Under the pieces are notes generated by a model that made no database searches, was not told where the DNA came from, and saw nothing but the letters and a program-made list of their open reading frames with translations. Source: Vesta saturnalis (Eukaryota > Arthropoda > Insecta > Coleoptera > Lampyridae). From it: a stretch of DNA of 64,000 bases. The stretch lies in assembly GCA_036346205.1 (NCBI GenBank), contig JARFJB010000004.1, forward strand, positions 442,501 to 506,500, in the 5' to 3' direction. Positions 1-12,871 of the stretch are shown one piece after another; the stretch's first letter is position 1; each line of letters starts with the position of its first letter. Position numbers and translations under genes: made by a program.

Positions 1-2285
1 TTCATCACTTTCTACTAATTATCCCATTAGGTATAAGAGAATTCTTACATAATATTTGAACGTACGTTATGTTCTGCATGTACAATTAATGTCTCTATTA
101 GTAAACAATAAAAACTGGTTTATGCATATCAATTCCTTTTTAATTACCAATTAATGATTTTGTTGTTGCACATTTCAAAATAAATGAATTATATTAAGTA
201 ATAAACCTCTGCATCCACACACAAAAGAAACTGTGCAACATAGTTAAAATTAAAAATCGTTCAAAACGTTTTATAACTTCTGGAATAGAATCAAAATTCC
301 ATTGTGTTTACCTCTCGCGAGCGATCTTATGTCATTGAGCAGGTAATTTACGCTTTCATTTAAGTCGCGTACGTTTCTATTGAAACCCAAACGTTAGAAA
401 GTAACGGCAGTATATTCCCAATGTCTCAGAGTAATAAAGCGCTAAGCCGAAATAGAAAATCTTTATTTTTACAGACTATATTAGAATTTGTAAGATTGAG
501 CTAAAATGAATTACTTCGTTAGAACTGAATTAAATTGAGATCAGAAATATCGCACAAAATTTCCAATGTTTGAAATTAAAAAGTATTTTGTTCGTGATAA
601 CGTCCACGCGTAATGTCGTTGAATGTAGAACACCATGTCACTAATGCTAAGTTTTATCATTTTAAAATGGGAGGAATTTATTTAATCTACAATAAGTACT
701 AAAGAAGAATAATTTAGCTATATCATTTTGGTCGGTTGTTGGGAAGATGACTTGGCAGTTAGAGCATGATGAAATTTCCTTCTCTTGACTATTTTGTATA
801 AAGTATCGTTCTTACCGGGCTTAGCGATTCTTTTTTATGGTAGGTTAGTTAATATTTAATTAATGGGAGGGACTTAAAGAACCAATGTGACGGGTAATGA
901 ATATTGTTATGTAGTCACTTCTAGTTTATACGCTTAGACGTATACGCGTTATCGGGCGACCTGGTGATCGAATTTTGGTTGAGGAAGGGGCAGTTCTTCC
1001 CCGATTAACCCTCACAGGGATTTTTTGGTTTGTTCACCCATCACGAGTTTAAATTATCATAACGACGTAGTACCGTTGACCCAAGGAAGTGTAATGTGTT
1101 ATAACTAGTGCATTCACTTTCCTCTGGAGTAGTAATCGCTTTTGTGTGGAAGAAATGAACGTTCTTTGATAGTGCCAGACATTAGTTCACAGCTCGCCTT
1201 TAACAGTTAACTTGCTGTAAATAACTAAATTTTCGTATAGCGTCAACGACTAGTATTAAGAATTAAGCAGATCTGCGGAAAGTAAGATTTGCAAATAAAG
1301 TGTAAATACGTAGATTGAAATAGATGGTACAACCAAATTGGATGATGATCGACCGCAATTTGGCATTCCCAATTGACGCACCGATACTCTCCACGAAGCA
1401 GTTTACCTTATTATCCACCTTCAGGTCCTAGGTGTATCTTGTAACATAAGGGGAACTGAACCAGGATTAAGGTAAACTGTATGGTGCATTAACAATTTTT
1501 TGATCAATTTTCATTATTTTAGTGCATAATTTTATGGCAAAAGTGCTCAGTCTTCTGAAATTGTAACTTTTATGTATTTTTGATGGCAATTTGACGGCGG
1601 CGTTATATTATTGTATGTTTTTTTTTGGTTTATGGACTTGTGTTTTTTGTAATTACCTGTTATACGTCATATATTTGCGAGTTTTCCTTGCGCTGTATTA
1701 TTTTACTGAAATCATAGAATTGACATCAATATTTTTGGTGTTTATTTGGGAAAGTGAAGTAGTTACGTTCGACAACGCTTTAAGTAATTATCTATCATAG
1801 CGTAGTATAGTCTGTAAAAATAAAGATTTTATATTTCGGCTTAGCGCTTTATTACTCTGAGACATTGGGAATATACAGCTGTTTCTTTCTAACGTTTGGA
1901 TTTCAATAGAAACGTACGCGACTTAAGTGAAAGCGTAAATTACCTGCTCAATGACTTAAGACCGCTCGCGGGAGGTAAACACAATGGAATTTTAATTCTA
2001 TTCCAGAAGTTATAAAACGTTTTGAACTATTTTTAATTTTAACTATGTTGCACAGTTTTTTTTGTGTGTGGATGCAGAGGTTTATTACTTAATATAATTC
2101 ATTTATTTTGAAATGTGCAACAACGAAATCATTAATTGGTAATTAAAATGGAATTGATATGCATAAACCAGTTTTTATTGTTTACTAATAGTGACATTAA
2201 TTGTACACGCAGAACATAACGTACATTCAAATATTATATAGGAATGCACTTATACCTAATGGGATAATTAGTATAAAGTGATGAA
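1..2285. mobile_element. Long-inverted-repeat (foldback-like) element, left end possibly outside the window
   Basis: Bases 1-490 reappear as the reverse complement at about 1811-2285. Both arms share the AATCCC...CTAATGGG block, the CTCGCGAGCG/CGCTCGCGGG block and an inner block around TCTCAGAGTAATAAAGCGC. Arms are about 480 bp with small indels, and about 1.3 kb lies between. I recognise no coding sequence in the interior; the 69-aa ORF at 1591-1800 is hydrophobic and low-complexity. The left arm starts at base 1, so its true edge and target duplication cannot be seen. Likely a non-autonomous DNA transposon or foldback element; superfamily unknown. Confidence 0.7.
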
Positions 2286-2514
2286 ACTGGTAATCAATTC
2301 CTCATTATTTAATCTATTATAATAGGTGGCTATTTGCGTATTTAGACCACAAAATAATACATTGCCTCAAAATCTTTTCAAAAAACGAACTTCGAATACC
2401 GCCGTAACGAAAGTATAAAAAAAATCTGGCCATATCAAAAAGATAAAATTTGATAATTTTGAAATTTAATATCTGGAAAAGTATTTGAGATACCGTAATA
2501 TTGAATTCAGTACC

Positions 2515-2640
2515 GAACTGAGTTTGTTGAAAACGTTTGGTAACTTCTGGAACAAGATTACATTTCCATTGTCTCAGAGTAATAAAGCGCTAAGCCGAAA
2601 TAGAAAATCCTTATCTTTACAGACTATATTTACAGTTTGT
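2515..2640 (+). repeat. Internally deleted third copy of the arm sequence
   Basis: Matches left-arm positions about 245-490 in the same orientation, but the stretch between a CCATTG and a CCAATG motif is missing, so the two flanking parts are fused. This is the outcome expected from deletion between short direct repeats. It shows that the arm sequence is a dispersed repeat. Confidence 0.6.
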
Positions 2641-2745
2641 TGCGTTGATGCATTCTTTTTTTATTTGAGTATATTTTTTAGCGATGTGATTAACATCCTT
2701 CCATCTGGTTGTAGTTTGTAAAAAAATATTATTAATTTTTTAATA

Positions 2746-2880
2746 ATCGATTGGGGCTTGTACTTCGATAGCGCAGTTGGTTAGCGCGGTACCCTAGCAA
2801 AGTACAGGTAGTAGGTTCAAATCCTACCCGAGATAAACTTTTTATTTATGTATTTAATAAAATTGGTAATAATTTTTAAT
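2746..2880 (+). repeat. tRNA-derived SINE-like repeat, copy 1
   Basis: A tRNA-like body at 2762-2835 has a GCGC D stem (A-box region), an anticodon loop with AGC, and a GGTTCAAATCC B box. Two acceptor pairs and one anticodon-stem pair are broken, so this is a decayed copy. Upstream CGATTGGGGCTTG and downstream AAACTTTTTATTTATGT are shared with the copy inside the recombinase gene near 46.3 kb, so the repeat unit is larger than a tRNA. At 2889-2935 the head of the same SINE appears inverted. Confidence 0.65.
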
Positions 2881-3044
2881 TACATATTTACTTTTGAACT
2901 TATTCGTTCATAACAAAAACTTATAATAATTTAATATTAGTTAATTTTAATTGGTATGAGTGAATCCTTGCGATATTGCAGGTTCTCATTCCACTAATAC
3001 AAGTAATTTGATTGCTATCTCATTATATTTAGAATTTATATCTG

Positions 3045-3180
3045 TTCCACATACTTAGACAAAATTTACATCGGTTGTGGCTTGTACTTCGATCGCGCAG
3101 TTCGTTAGCGTGGTTCTCTAGTAAAGTACAGTTCCTAGTCGAGGTAAACTTTTAATTTATGTGTTTAAAATAATTAAACA
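3045..3180 (+). repeat. tRNA-derived SINE-like repeat, copy 2 (degenerate)
   Basis: Shares with the 46.3-kb copy the head segment GACAAAATTTACATCG, then a tRNA-like body at 3086-3146 in which most of the T arm (B box) is deleted, then the AAACTTTTAATTTATGTG tail. Probably transcriptionally dead. From here to 3640 I see nothing but AT-rich sequence. Confidence 0.5.
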
Positions 3181-3640
3181 TAATTTTTGATTGAATACTA
3201 CGAGATTTGGAAACAATGATGGAATCAGTTTGAGTATTTAGACAAACTGTGAACTTACGTAGTTAGGCAAATGAACCCCTATCGCGACATTTCAGAGACT
3301 CTGGCGCCAATTTCCGGTTTTTATGACAACTTCAACCCCTATTTTGACTTATGTATGGTAAAGTATAATTCGGTATGCAAAATTGATTAACGCCACACCC
3401 ACCCGAACCCCCTAGCAGGCGAGCTAATCCCCAATTTTACCTGTTATACCGTTTTACTGCCCGTTTATACCGTAAAAAAGTAAACAATAATTTATTATAT
3501 ATATATGTAACAGAAACTATTATAATTACATCCTAAGTTACAAAGAATTATTACTAACAAAAATAAAAGCAAACTAAAAAAATTACTACTAGTAAAAAAA
3601 GAAAACCTAATTACTAAATTACATACAAATAACACACCCA

Positions 3641-4198
3641 TCATACGTCAATCCTCTCCAACGTACGCAAAATGCTTTCTGTATTTTTAATATTACCGCG
3701 CACACATTCTGTCTCTATTTGGCTCAGCCAGTTCTTCGGTAAGTTTTTCAATTCTCCCCATCCCCATCACCTCACTACCAACGTAGTCATTGTAAATTTT
3801 GCGTAACCACTCAACACTTTTTCTTAAACGCCTGCAAGGTTGGTGGGTCCTGCTCTTAATGCTGGGTGACGTGCTCTTCCATTAGTATTAATTTTTTTCC
3901 TTCGTATTGGAGGTTCCACAGCGGTGTTGGTGTTACTATCACCGTTGTGCTGGTGTTACGCCGAAAAGATAAATAAATTTAGTTGTACTAAATGATACTT
4001 TATGAATTAATAAAGGTAAACTATAATTTTAATTAGATAAAATTATACTTACTTTTCAAAATACCTCGAAAAATCATCCTTTACATCAATATCTCTTACT
4101 GAGATGATCGTTGGTGGTAGCACCAAAAAGTCATGCAAAATATATGGTTTTTCTTCTGTTTTTAATGACAGTTTAGATTTTTTGTTTACTGAAGCCAT
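3641..4198 (-). pseudogene. Small unknown two-exon gene relic
   Basis: Reading leftward from ATG at 4198, an open exon of 48 codons plus 2 bases (4053-4198) begins MASVNKKSK and ends exactly at a strong GTAAGT donor. A downstream block starts after a CAG acceptor at 3949 and runs to a TGA at 3641-3643. This block is open only if two frame changes are allowed; its pieces include PPIRRKK, RRLRKSVEWLRKIYND and NWLSQIETECVRGN, a basic then helical composition. I do not recognise the family. Exon 1 leaves phase 2 while the best second-exon frame needs phase 0, so the gene is broken or the acceptor is wrong. The adjacent 215-bp tandem repeat suggests it may be the accessory gene of a transposon (inference). 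Confidence 0.4.
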
Positions 4199-4279
4199 GA
4201 CTAATTGTAAGTAATGAATGAGTACTCAATTAAAGCTAAAATTATATACATGTAGATCTGTTGCTAACAGGTGAAAGTG

Positions 4280-4815
4280 GTTGGCATGATTAACTGACGC
4301 AAGCAAAGGTAATGAACTCTAACGATTGCAACAATCTACACATGGGGCAATATTTCATATGTCAGCCAGGTTAAGTTAATATATATTCTTATTAAACGCC
4401 CAGTAAAGATAATAAAGAAAGTGCAATGTATGCGCTTGTCTGAAGTGAAGTTCTTGTGAATACTGTTGCAAAATAATCTAAAGGTAATAAACTAAAGCGT
4501 TTAAAAGTAGTCCGCAATCACTTGTAGGAGGTGTAAATGCCAATAACCCTACCAGACTTGTGAAACTATTTCATGTGATATCAGCGAGGTTAAGTTAATA
4601 TATCTTCTCAGTAAACGCCAGTAAAAGAAAATAAACAAAGTGGAATGTATGCGTCTGTCTGAACTGAAGTTCCTGTGAATACTATTGCAACGTAAAGGTA
4701 ATGAACTATGGCATGTGAAAGCATTCAGCAATCATAAGTAGCAGGTGTAAGTGTCAATCACCCTACTAGACGTGGGAAAGCATTTCAAGTGATATCAGCA
4801 AGGTTAATGACAGGT
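4280..4815. repeat. Tandem repeat, period about 215 bp, about 2.5 copies
   Basis: The marker TATTTCATrTG..ATCAGC.AGGTTAA occurs at 4351, 4567 and 4781, spaced 216 and 214 bp. The units also share AGTAAACGCC and GTATGCG(C/T)TTGTCTG. Copies diverge by small indels. The array lies directly upstream of the minus-strand gene relic ending at 4198. Confidence 0.8.
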
Positions 4816-5044
4816 GTTCAAACGAACTCTAAGCGTGCAAAACCTACTTAGGAATCTTGACAATTTATGTATTACTTTATAGCTTTGATCTATTTATATC
4901 TACAATTTTTTTATAAAGTCAAATACAAGTTACAACCAGTTTGTAATATTTGACCTTGAAGAGCAGTTATATACCAGTCAGTATATTGCACTCGTGAGAA
5001 ATCAAAATAAGAGAATTTTCCTCTTTTAAAGTCGATCCGTGGAC

Positions 5045-5280
<236 letters not shown>

Positions 5281-5516
5281 TAAACAGTATCTTACTGAGC
5301 CCGCTAATATACAAAATGTTGTGTGCCCGATTTTATGTTATCCGTACGTTCTGAATCCCGGCAGCGTTGTCGATATTTTCTGGCTGTTTTATATAGATAT
5401 GCACTTATTATTCTCTCTTTTTCCTTATTTTTAATTATATATCGGCGGATTACACTTTTGTTATGTATTGACAAGCTAATATACTGTAATAAAAACTTCA
5501 AACAGAAAATAGCGGA

Positions 5517-6600
5517 ATATGAAAATGTAAACTTTTACCATTATTATACATATTAAAATACTTATCTTATTTGGATTGTTTATTTGGTGTGTTTCTATAT
5601 ACAATCTATTTAAATATTTCAGTAACACCTACAGTTATCTTCGTCAGTAGCAGTATTTTCTAATAAAATTGTTAAAGATGTTCAAAACAATTTTGTGAAA
5701 TTAGAAAAATTAAAACATAAACACAAACCTGCTATTAAAATAACAGTTTGGAAAACGTATAAAGCCAGCTATGTATACAATTTTAGTAGAGTAACTAGAG
5801 AATTAAAAGATTAAGTGTTGTTAAACTGTCTTTAAGATGGCAAATCATAACACTCTCCAACAGTCGAAGGCTAATAATGAAAAATGTCCACCAAGAAACA
5901 AATTTAACAAAATTTGATAAAACACTAAAAGCTAAAATTAAAATTCAAGTCAAGACGTATCATCATACCCTTTTCTTTTAATTATACGACGGCAAAGCTT
6001 ATTTAAACGGAGACTTTCTTCTTGTATATTTTTCAATAGCTTCACGTTCTAAACGAACATAATAATGTGTTTGTATTGGAAATATTTCCATATTGTCAAA
6101 TTGGATATCATGATTTAAATTATTTAAGGGATGATCAGCTACCGCAGACTTCTCTGGTTGCCTTAATCTACAAAATCTCGTATGTTCTTTATGTCTTGTA
6201 TCAAAACTACGTTTTGTGGTTCCAATGTATACTTTTCCACATGAACAATATACACTCCGAAAGATGACAATGGATTTGAAATATCTTTAGGTGACCTTAA
6301 ATGTTCTTTAATTTTTCTTGTAGGTTAGAAATAGTGCTAACACCATATTTAATTAAGATTTTCTCAGTCCTATCAGTAAGTGAATATCTATTACTTTGTA
6401 AGGATTTTGTAAAATATTTATATTCATGTTTTAAAAATTTAGGATCACAAATTCGTTTTGCTCGATCTACTAAAGATTTAATTATACAAATTTTCTGACG
6501 TAGATTCTGGTTAGATAATTTATGAAGAAATCTATCAGTATGTTTTCGCTTTCTGTAAACCTTAAAAGATATTAAAGTATTAATTTTTTACACTTATGTC
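5517..6600 (-). pseudogene. Penelope-like retroelement 3' fragment, copy 1 (RT tail plus GIY-YIG)
   Basis: Read on the minus strand, about 6590-6300 encodes the RT C-terminal region, with motifs HTDRFLHKLS and SLVDRAKRICDP typical of Penelope-like elements. About 6250-5995 encodes a GIY-YIG endonuclease core: a CGKVYIGT motif, then a conserved EKSAVADH stretch and RLEREAIE near the end. Frame changes and an in-frame stop break it, so it is not functional. The 3' flank down to 5517 is shared with the second copy at 14.7 kb, including GTTATCTTCGT and AACAATTTTGTGAAATT. No palm (YxDD) region is present, so the copy is 5'-truncated. Confidence 0.75.
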
Positions 6601-7907
6601 GTATATCGAATTTGAAAAAAATGTCTTAGAAAATTTTTATTTGGCAAAAATGACTTTTCAATCACAAAATTATCAATTTTTATAATTTTTTGCAGTAACC
6701 TTTTCAAATATTTTTCTTTACTTCAATTCTCAATTATTTGGTTTCCATGATGACCACGAACAAGGAATACTAGATTTAAGTGTGTAGCTCATTTTTATCA
6801 CAAATTTTAAAATTGGGACTTTTTTGATAAGTATGAAACTGTTACGTTTAGGCAAATAAAGTTTTAAATAAACATATGTTTTGTTTTTGACGTTAAATCG
6901 ATCTGAGTAATAAAAAATAGGGGTTTCCATTTGATTTTTTTGAGTAACTTGCATTTTTTGATAGTCAAGGTGAATAAATTTTTTTATTACTAACCTGAGA
7001 AATCGGCATTATTTACCCCATACCTTTAATGAGAAGTTATATTTTTCTCCCTAGGTAAATAATGAAAATAAAAAAAACGCCTACTAAATAATGATTTTAT
7101 TTATTTTTAATGAATGAAGCAATACTTATATCTAAGAAAAAAAAAACAAACTGGAAAATTTGACAAGATAGAAATTGCTAATTAACTGCACAATTAACTA
7201 AACATAATGAAAGTTATTGTTAATTGTGCAGTTATGACAAATCATGTGTATTCCGGCATTTCCGGTATTAACAGAATTAACATTATTAGTTATAAGTAAC
7301 CGTTATGGGTTAATTATGAATTATGTAATTTGTCATTTTGTCAGTTTTAGTTTGTCTTTGATAGTTTGACAAATAATTCCCAGTCTACCTGTTATTTTGA
7401 AAGTGGATAGAAAATAACATAATATTATTCAAGTACTAATTCAATCAAATTACAATTTTAACAGTTTTATCCTCAAGTAGTAAAAAAAATCTATGTACAC
7501 CTCGGTTTAAAATTGCTCGGTTAATAATGGCTCACATCTCAACCTAGGTGTATAATATACTATTTTGATTACAGTAACTTAATAATTTGTTATGCGAGAA
7601 GCACCATATTAAAAATATACCCGTGCGGCACGTAAAGATTGCCAATATTTTAAAGATGTGCAAAAAGAATACTTTGCACATGTTCTTCTATTAAATGCTG
7701 ATCCCAACGTTGCCACATGCTGCGCCACACAATGTACGGTTCGTGAAGATCGAGAGTTTGTATATAAAAGCGACCTCTGAAGCGGCCTCCTCAGAACTAT
7801 TTTGTATATAGTGGAGGTGTAAACGGACATTATGAGGCCCGACCTAATTTTCGGATTTACAAGTTTTGATGCCAATACAATCATATTTTGATGATATACA
7901 CATGGGT
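6601..7907. other. Unassigned AT-rich stretch
   Basis: No recognisable gene. At 7614-7784 the plus strand stays open for about 55 codons with a mixed composition (Cys-rich segment NVATCCATQC). It has no convincing start, homologue or splice signals, so I do not call it coding. Confidence 0.4.
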
Positions 7908-7941
7908 ACCTTGTTGAGCCCGGAGTCGGGCTCAACAAGGT
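7908..7941. other. Perfect 15-bp stem hairpin
   Basis: ACCTTGTTGAGCCCG, a 4-base GAGT loop, then its exact reverse complement, followed by TTTTTT-rich sequence. The half-motif GGCTCAACA recurs at about 7949 and 7981, spaced about 20-30 bases, which suggests local duplication or a small repeat array. Function unknown. Confidence 0.75.
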
Positions 7942-8007
7942 TTTTTCAGGCTCAACAGAGTACGGTTTATATATGCTACAGGCTCAACAATGACCATTTA
8001 TATCTAT

Positions 8008-8034
8008 ATATCTCTCTCTCTCTCTCTCTCTCTT

Positions 8035-8096
<62 letters not shown>
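8008..8096. repeat. Compound (CT)n-(TA)n microsatellite
   Basis: About 12 CT repeats pass into about 28 TA repeats. From 8097 to about 9610 I see only AT-rich sequence without convincing genes. A segment near 9250-9500 has the look of dispersed insect repeats but no defined borders. Confidence 0.9.
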
Positions 8097-8100
<4 letters not shown>

Positions 8101-9617
8101 GGGCAACAGTATCACTGAATTTATTATTAAAAACTTAGAAATTAACATTTCAAAAGTTATAAAACAAACAATTGCCGTCTTCGCCTTAATAACACTTTCT
8201 GACAGTACTAAAAAAGATATAAATATGGCTAAAAAAATCATACATATTAAAATAATCGATATTCATTAAATAAATCACTTAATTTTTCTTTTTTAGGCCT
8301 AAATAAATTGAAAACTACGTTTTAACAGTTCATTGAAACATTCGACATTAATCGAAACATTCAATGAACCAAATACTTTATTTGTAAACATGTCCGAATG
8401 AGGTACATTATAAGTTATAACAGCTGTTTTTTGTTTACTAACCAACTTTACCTTAGAAAGTGCTTCTTTGGAAACACACTTAAATTTTAATTAAAACCTT
8501 AAAATAAAATTGTGGCTCCGTTATTTCTTTCTACGCCAAAATTAGCTTCATATCAAAAAAAAAAACATCGAAATCCGTCAAGTGGTTGACTCGCAGTCTG
8601 TGTGAACTGATGACTAATGAGTATTGACTAATGAATATTTTAACATATAATAATAAACAAGATTTAAGACAACCTGGTATGTTTATACACAGCATTTATA
8701 ACGGCATATGGTGATAAATTGACAGTTTCCGAATATTAAGGTTATTTTCAAGTTTCTGGCAGGATTATTTCTCTTACAGAATCTGCAATATTGTATAGTA
8801 CTTTTTTCTATATTAAAGAAAATGTACCAAATGTTTACAGAATATCCGGAAATATTCAAATGCATTCATCAATATTTAGCATAAAGCATTATTTCCAATT
8901 ACGTCCACATTATCCAATTAAATTTATATCGATTATCGAGATTTAAAAAACATATAATTTAATTGATTTCCAAGAAAGTTTTTTACTAAATTACATTCTC
9001 ACTCACATACGTAATAGAAAAGTTAATACATTTTACCATTTATTTAAGTATGGCAACTGTTATGATAAATTTCTGGTCAATATACGTAATATTACAGATA
9101 GTGGACATTGATTATACTACGAAGAATTAAAATAAAAATTTTAAAATTGCAAATATTTCAAAAACTGTTGCAGATAGACAAAATTTGCTTATTACAAAAA
9201 AATTTAAAATGTAGGTCTTCCAATTTTGTTGCGAAAAATACAATAATATATATTTCTTAGAAGATCAATGTCTGCACTAATTAAATTCGGAGTCAAAATA
9301 AATTTTTGAACTACGACGAAAAATGATGTTTTATCTAAAAGTACAAATGTTTCAAAAACGGTTAAGTTTAACTATACGACATGTTTAATCGAAAGTGGTT
9401 GGTTTATCTGAGTATAAACGAAATCCGCAGTAAAAACAATAGCATTACGTTCAAAATAAGAGAGATAGGTTGTGTACCGCTGTTATGGAACACTCTGTAT
9501 ATGCGAAAATATCTTTAGGTTACAGCGTACTTGAATTCAAGCGACTTTTGTATAAAACATTTTTATACTGTGCAGTTTAGCTGCAAACTCACTTTGACGC
9601 ACCAATGAGCAACCCTA

Positions 9618-9619
9618 TA

Positions 9620-9674
<55 letters not shown>
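9618..9674. repeat. (TA)n array bordering a foldback element, left
   Basis: Pure TA dinucleotides ending exactly where CAGGGTGTCAGTTTAAG begins, so TA is the probable target of the adjoining element. Confidence 0.9.
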
Positions 9675-9677
<3 letters not shown>

Positions 9678-11151
9678 GGTGTCAGTTTAAGATGAAATGC
9701 ATGGGGATATTGAAACCGTTAGAGATACGAAGATGGTTAAATGGAGAAAAAGTTGCGTCATTATATGCCCAAGAAGTAACCATAGTTACATGTCAAAAAT
9801 CCTTCCGTTTACTAGACACAGGGTGATAACTGAAAATATGCGTTTTCTAAAATCGCTATATCTTGTTTCTTGCAAGAGATACATCCACGATTTTTGCAGG
9901 ATGGGGTAACAGGTACCGAGAATTTCAAAATGATTTTGAAAAAATCTAGGCCTACTAGATTTTGAGATAATGCACGCAACTTTCGATTTTCTTATGGACG
10001 CCATATTGGATTTTTGCATTTTGAATTCTTCATAAAAATGCTTTTCAACCATATATCATATGTTTATAATCTGCCAATGAGAAAGTGTCAAATTACACAA
10101 TTAAATTTATATCAAAGCAACCTTGACATATTATGTATTTTAATTAAATGAAAATTAATCTACAAATTAAACTAACTATTGAGAACAATATTATTGATTA
10201 TTAACATAAATCATAATAATAAAAGTGACAAAAACAACAAAAATAAAATTTAATATTATACTGAATTTTACTATTAATTAATCAAATGCTCGAATAAACC
10301 TCCATTCTCTTGCAATAATTGAATAGATGGGTGATTGGCAAAGGCCTAGTTTGATATAAATTTAATTGTGTAATTTGACACTTTCTCATTGGCAGATTAT
10401 AAACATCTGATATATGGTTGAAAAGCATTTTTATGAAGAATTCAAAATGCGAGATGATAAGAACTCTTGTGATGCAGTGCTAACTCGATGCAGATGGTGT
10501 TTGCAGGAGAATTAAGGTTTATTCGAGCATTTGATTAATTAATAGTAAAATTCAGTATAATATTAAATTTTATATTTTGTTGTTTTTTGTCACTTTTATT
10601 ATTATGATTTATGTTAATAATCAATAATATTGTTCTCAATAGTTAGTTTAATTTGTAGATTAATTTTCATTTAATTAAAATACATAATATGTCAATGTTG
10701 CTTTGATATAAATTTAATTGTGTAATTTGACACTTTCTCATTGGCAGATTATAAACATATGATATATGGTTGAAAAGCATTTTTTATGAAGAATTCAGAA
10801 ATGCAAAAATCCAATATGGCGTCCATAAGAAAATCGAAAGTTGCATGCATTATCTCAAAATCTAGTAGGCCTAGATTTTTTTCAAAATCATTTTTGAAAT
10901 CCTCGCTACCTGTTACCCCCATCCTGCAAAAATCGTGGATGTATCTCTTGCAAGAAACAAGATATAGCGATTTTTAGAAAACGCATATTTTCAGTTATCA
11001 CCCTGCGTCTAGTAAATGGAAGAGATTTTTTGACATGTAACCATGGTTACTTCTTGGGCATATAATGACGCAACTTTTTCTCCATTTAACCATCTTCGTA
11101 TCTCTAACGGTTTCCAATATCCCCATGCATTTCATCTTAAACTGGACACCT

Positions 11152-11154
<3 letters not shown>
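9675..11154. mobile_element. Foldback/MITE-like element with about 650-bp inverted arms
   Basis: The left arm (9675 to about 10310) begins CAGGGTGTCAGTTTAAGATG. The right arm (about 10520-11154) ends CATCTTAAACTGGACACCTTG, its reverse complement with few differences. (TA)n arrays flank both ends. The spacer carries a third short copy (10349-10450) of the inner arm segment containing TTTGACACTTTCTCATTGGC. No transposase is present. The CAGGG terminus and TA borders fit a Tc1/mariner-type or similar MITE, but the arms are far longer than usual. Confidence 0.75.

Positions 11155-11219
<65 letters not shown>
11155..11219. repeat. (TA)n array between two foldback elements
   Basis: TA dinucleotides shared as the boundary between the element ending at 11154 and the one starting at about 11220. 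Confidence 0.9.
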
Positions 11220-12207
<988 letters not shown>

Positions 12208-12720
12208 TACACTGTGGTAGAGCACATAAATCACAAAGCCAAATTTGTAGCATTGGATAGTAACAACCGCATTTCCAAGTCTACAGGACGCTCTACATCG
12301 ATTAAATGTACAGACTATTCTGCGGGTGATTAAGCGCATGTTATCCCAGTGCCTCTAGCGTCTAACACGTTCTACTAAACGTATACGAATAATATGCAAG
12401 ATTGACGTGTAACTATTTTTAAAATTCCAAAATTGTTCCGAAAAACAAGTTGTGCCTTTCTACCTTCTTTCAAAGTAATTTTATAAGTAGGAGTAAGTAC
12501 TATTGATGTAATCAATGTGTCTCTTTTTGGTTTAAATTAGTGTTACATTTGTATTGAATATACCAGACATAGAAGTACGCGAAATTTCGTTACATTTTAT
12601 AATGGAACCTCAGCACAGTATGTGCACAATCTTAACAGTATTACTAATTTCTTTATACTGACTTCTGAAGACTTTATGAAAGGAAACTTATGATTTAATT
12701 ATACTTGCACAAATACTCAC

Positions 12721-12871
12721 CTATATTAACGCGTAAATGTGGCTGCTTTTCTAACCAACTCCGCATCTTTTCAATATATTCATTTATCTTTTTTGGTTTT
12801 TCATTTAATTCCTTAATTGCTTTTTCTTGCAACTCTGGTGAAAGCGGTCGAATATTTAAATTACCTTCCAT
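12721..12871 (-). CDS. First coding exon of a CRAL-TRIO / alpha-tocopherol-transfer-like protein
   Basis: From ATG at 12871 (minus) there are 50 intact codons plus one base, ending at a consensus donor G|GTGAGT (intron starts at 12720). The peptide carries LNIRPLSPELQEKA near the N-terminus and then MRSWLEKQPHLR. This is the CRAL_TRIO_N helical segment found at the start of insect alpha-tocopherol-transfer-like lipid carriers, which bind and move hydrophobic ligands such as tocopherol or retinoids in the cytosol. The phase-1 exit after the LRxx segment fits the family as I know it. The next exon, expected to the left, is not seen. The 12.7-7 kb interval is full of repeats, so the gene may have a large intron or be a stranded exon. 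It is the only host-like coding exon I trust here. Confidence 0.6.

Noticed and set aside
4280..4815. CRISPR or minisatellite gene coding
   Set aside because: Only 2.5 units of 215 bp, frames closed.
7614..7784. Plus-strand 55-codon open stretch with Cys residues
   Set aside because: No start, no splice sites, an overlapping 109-codon ORF on the other strand; cannot be told from chance.
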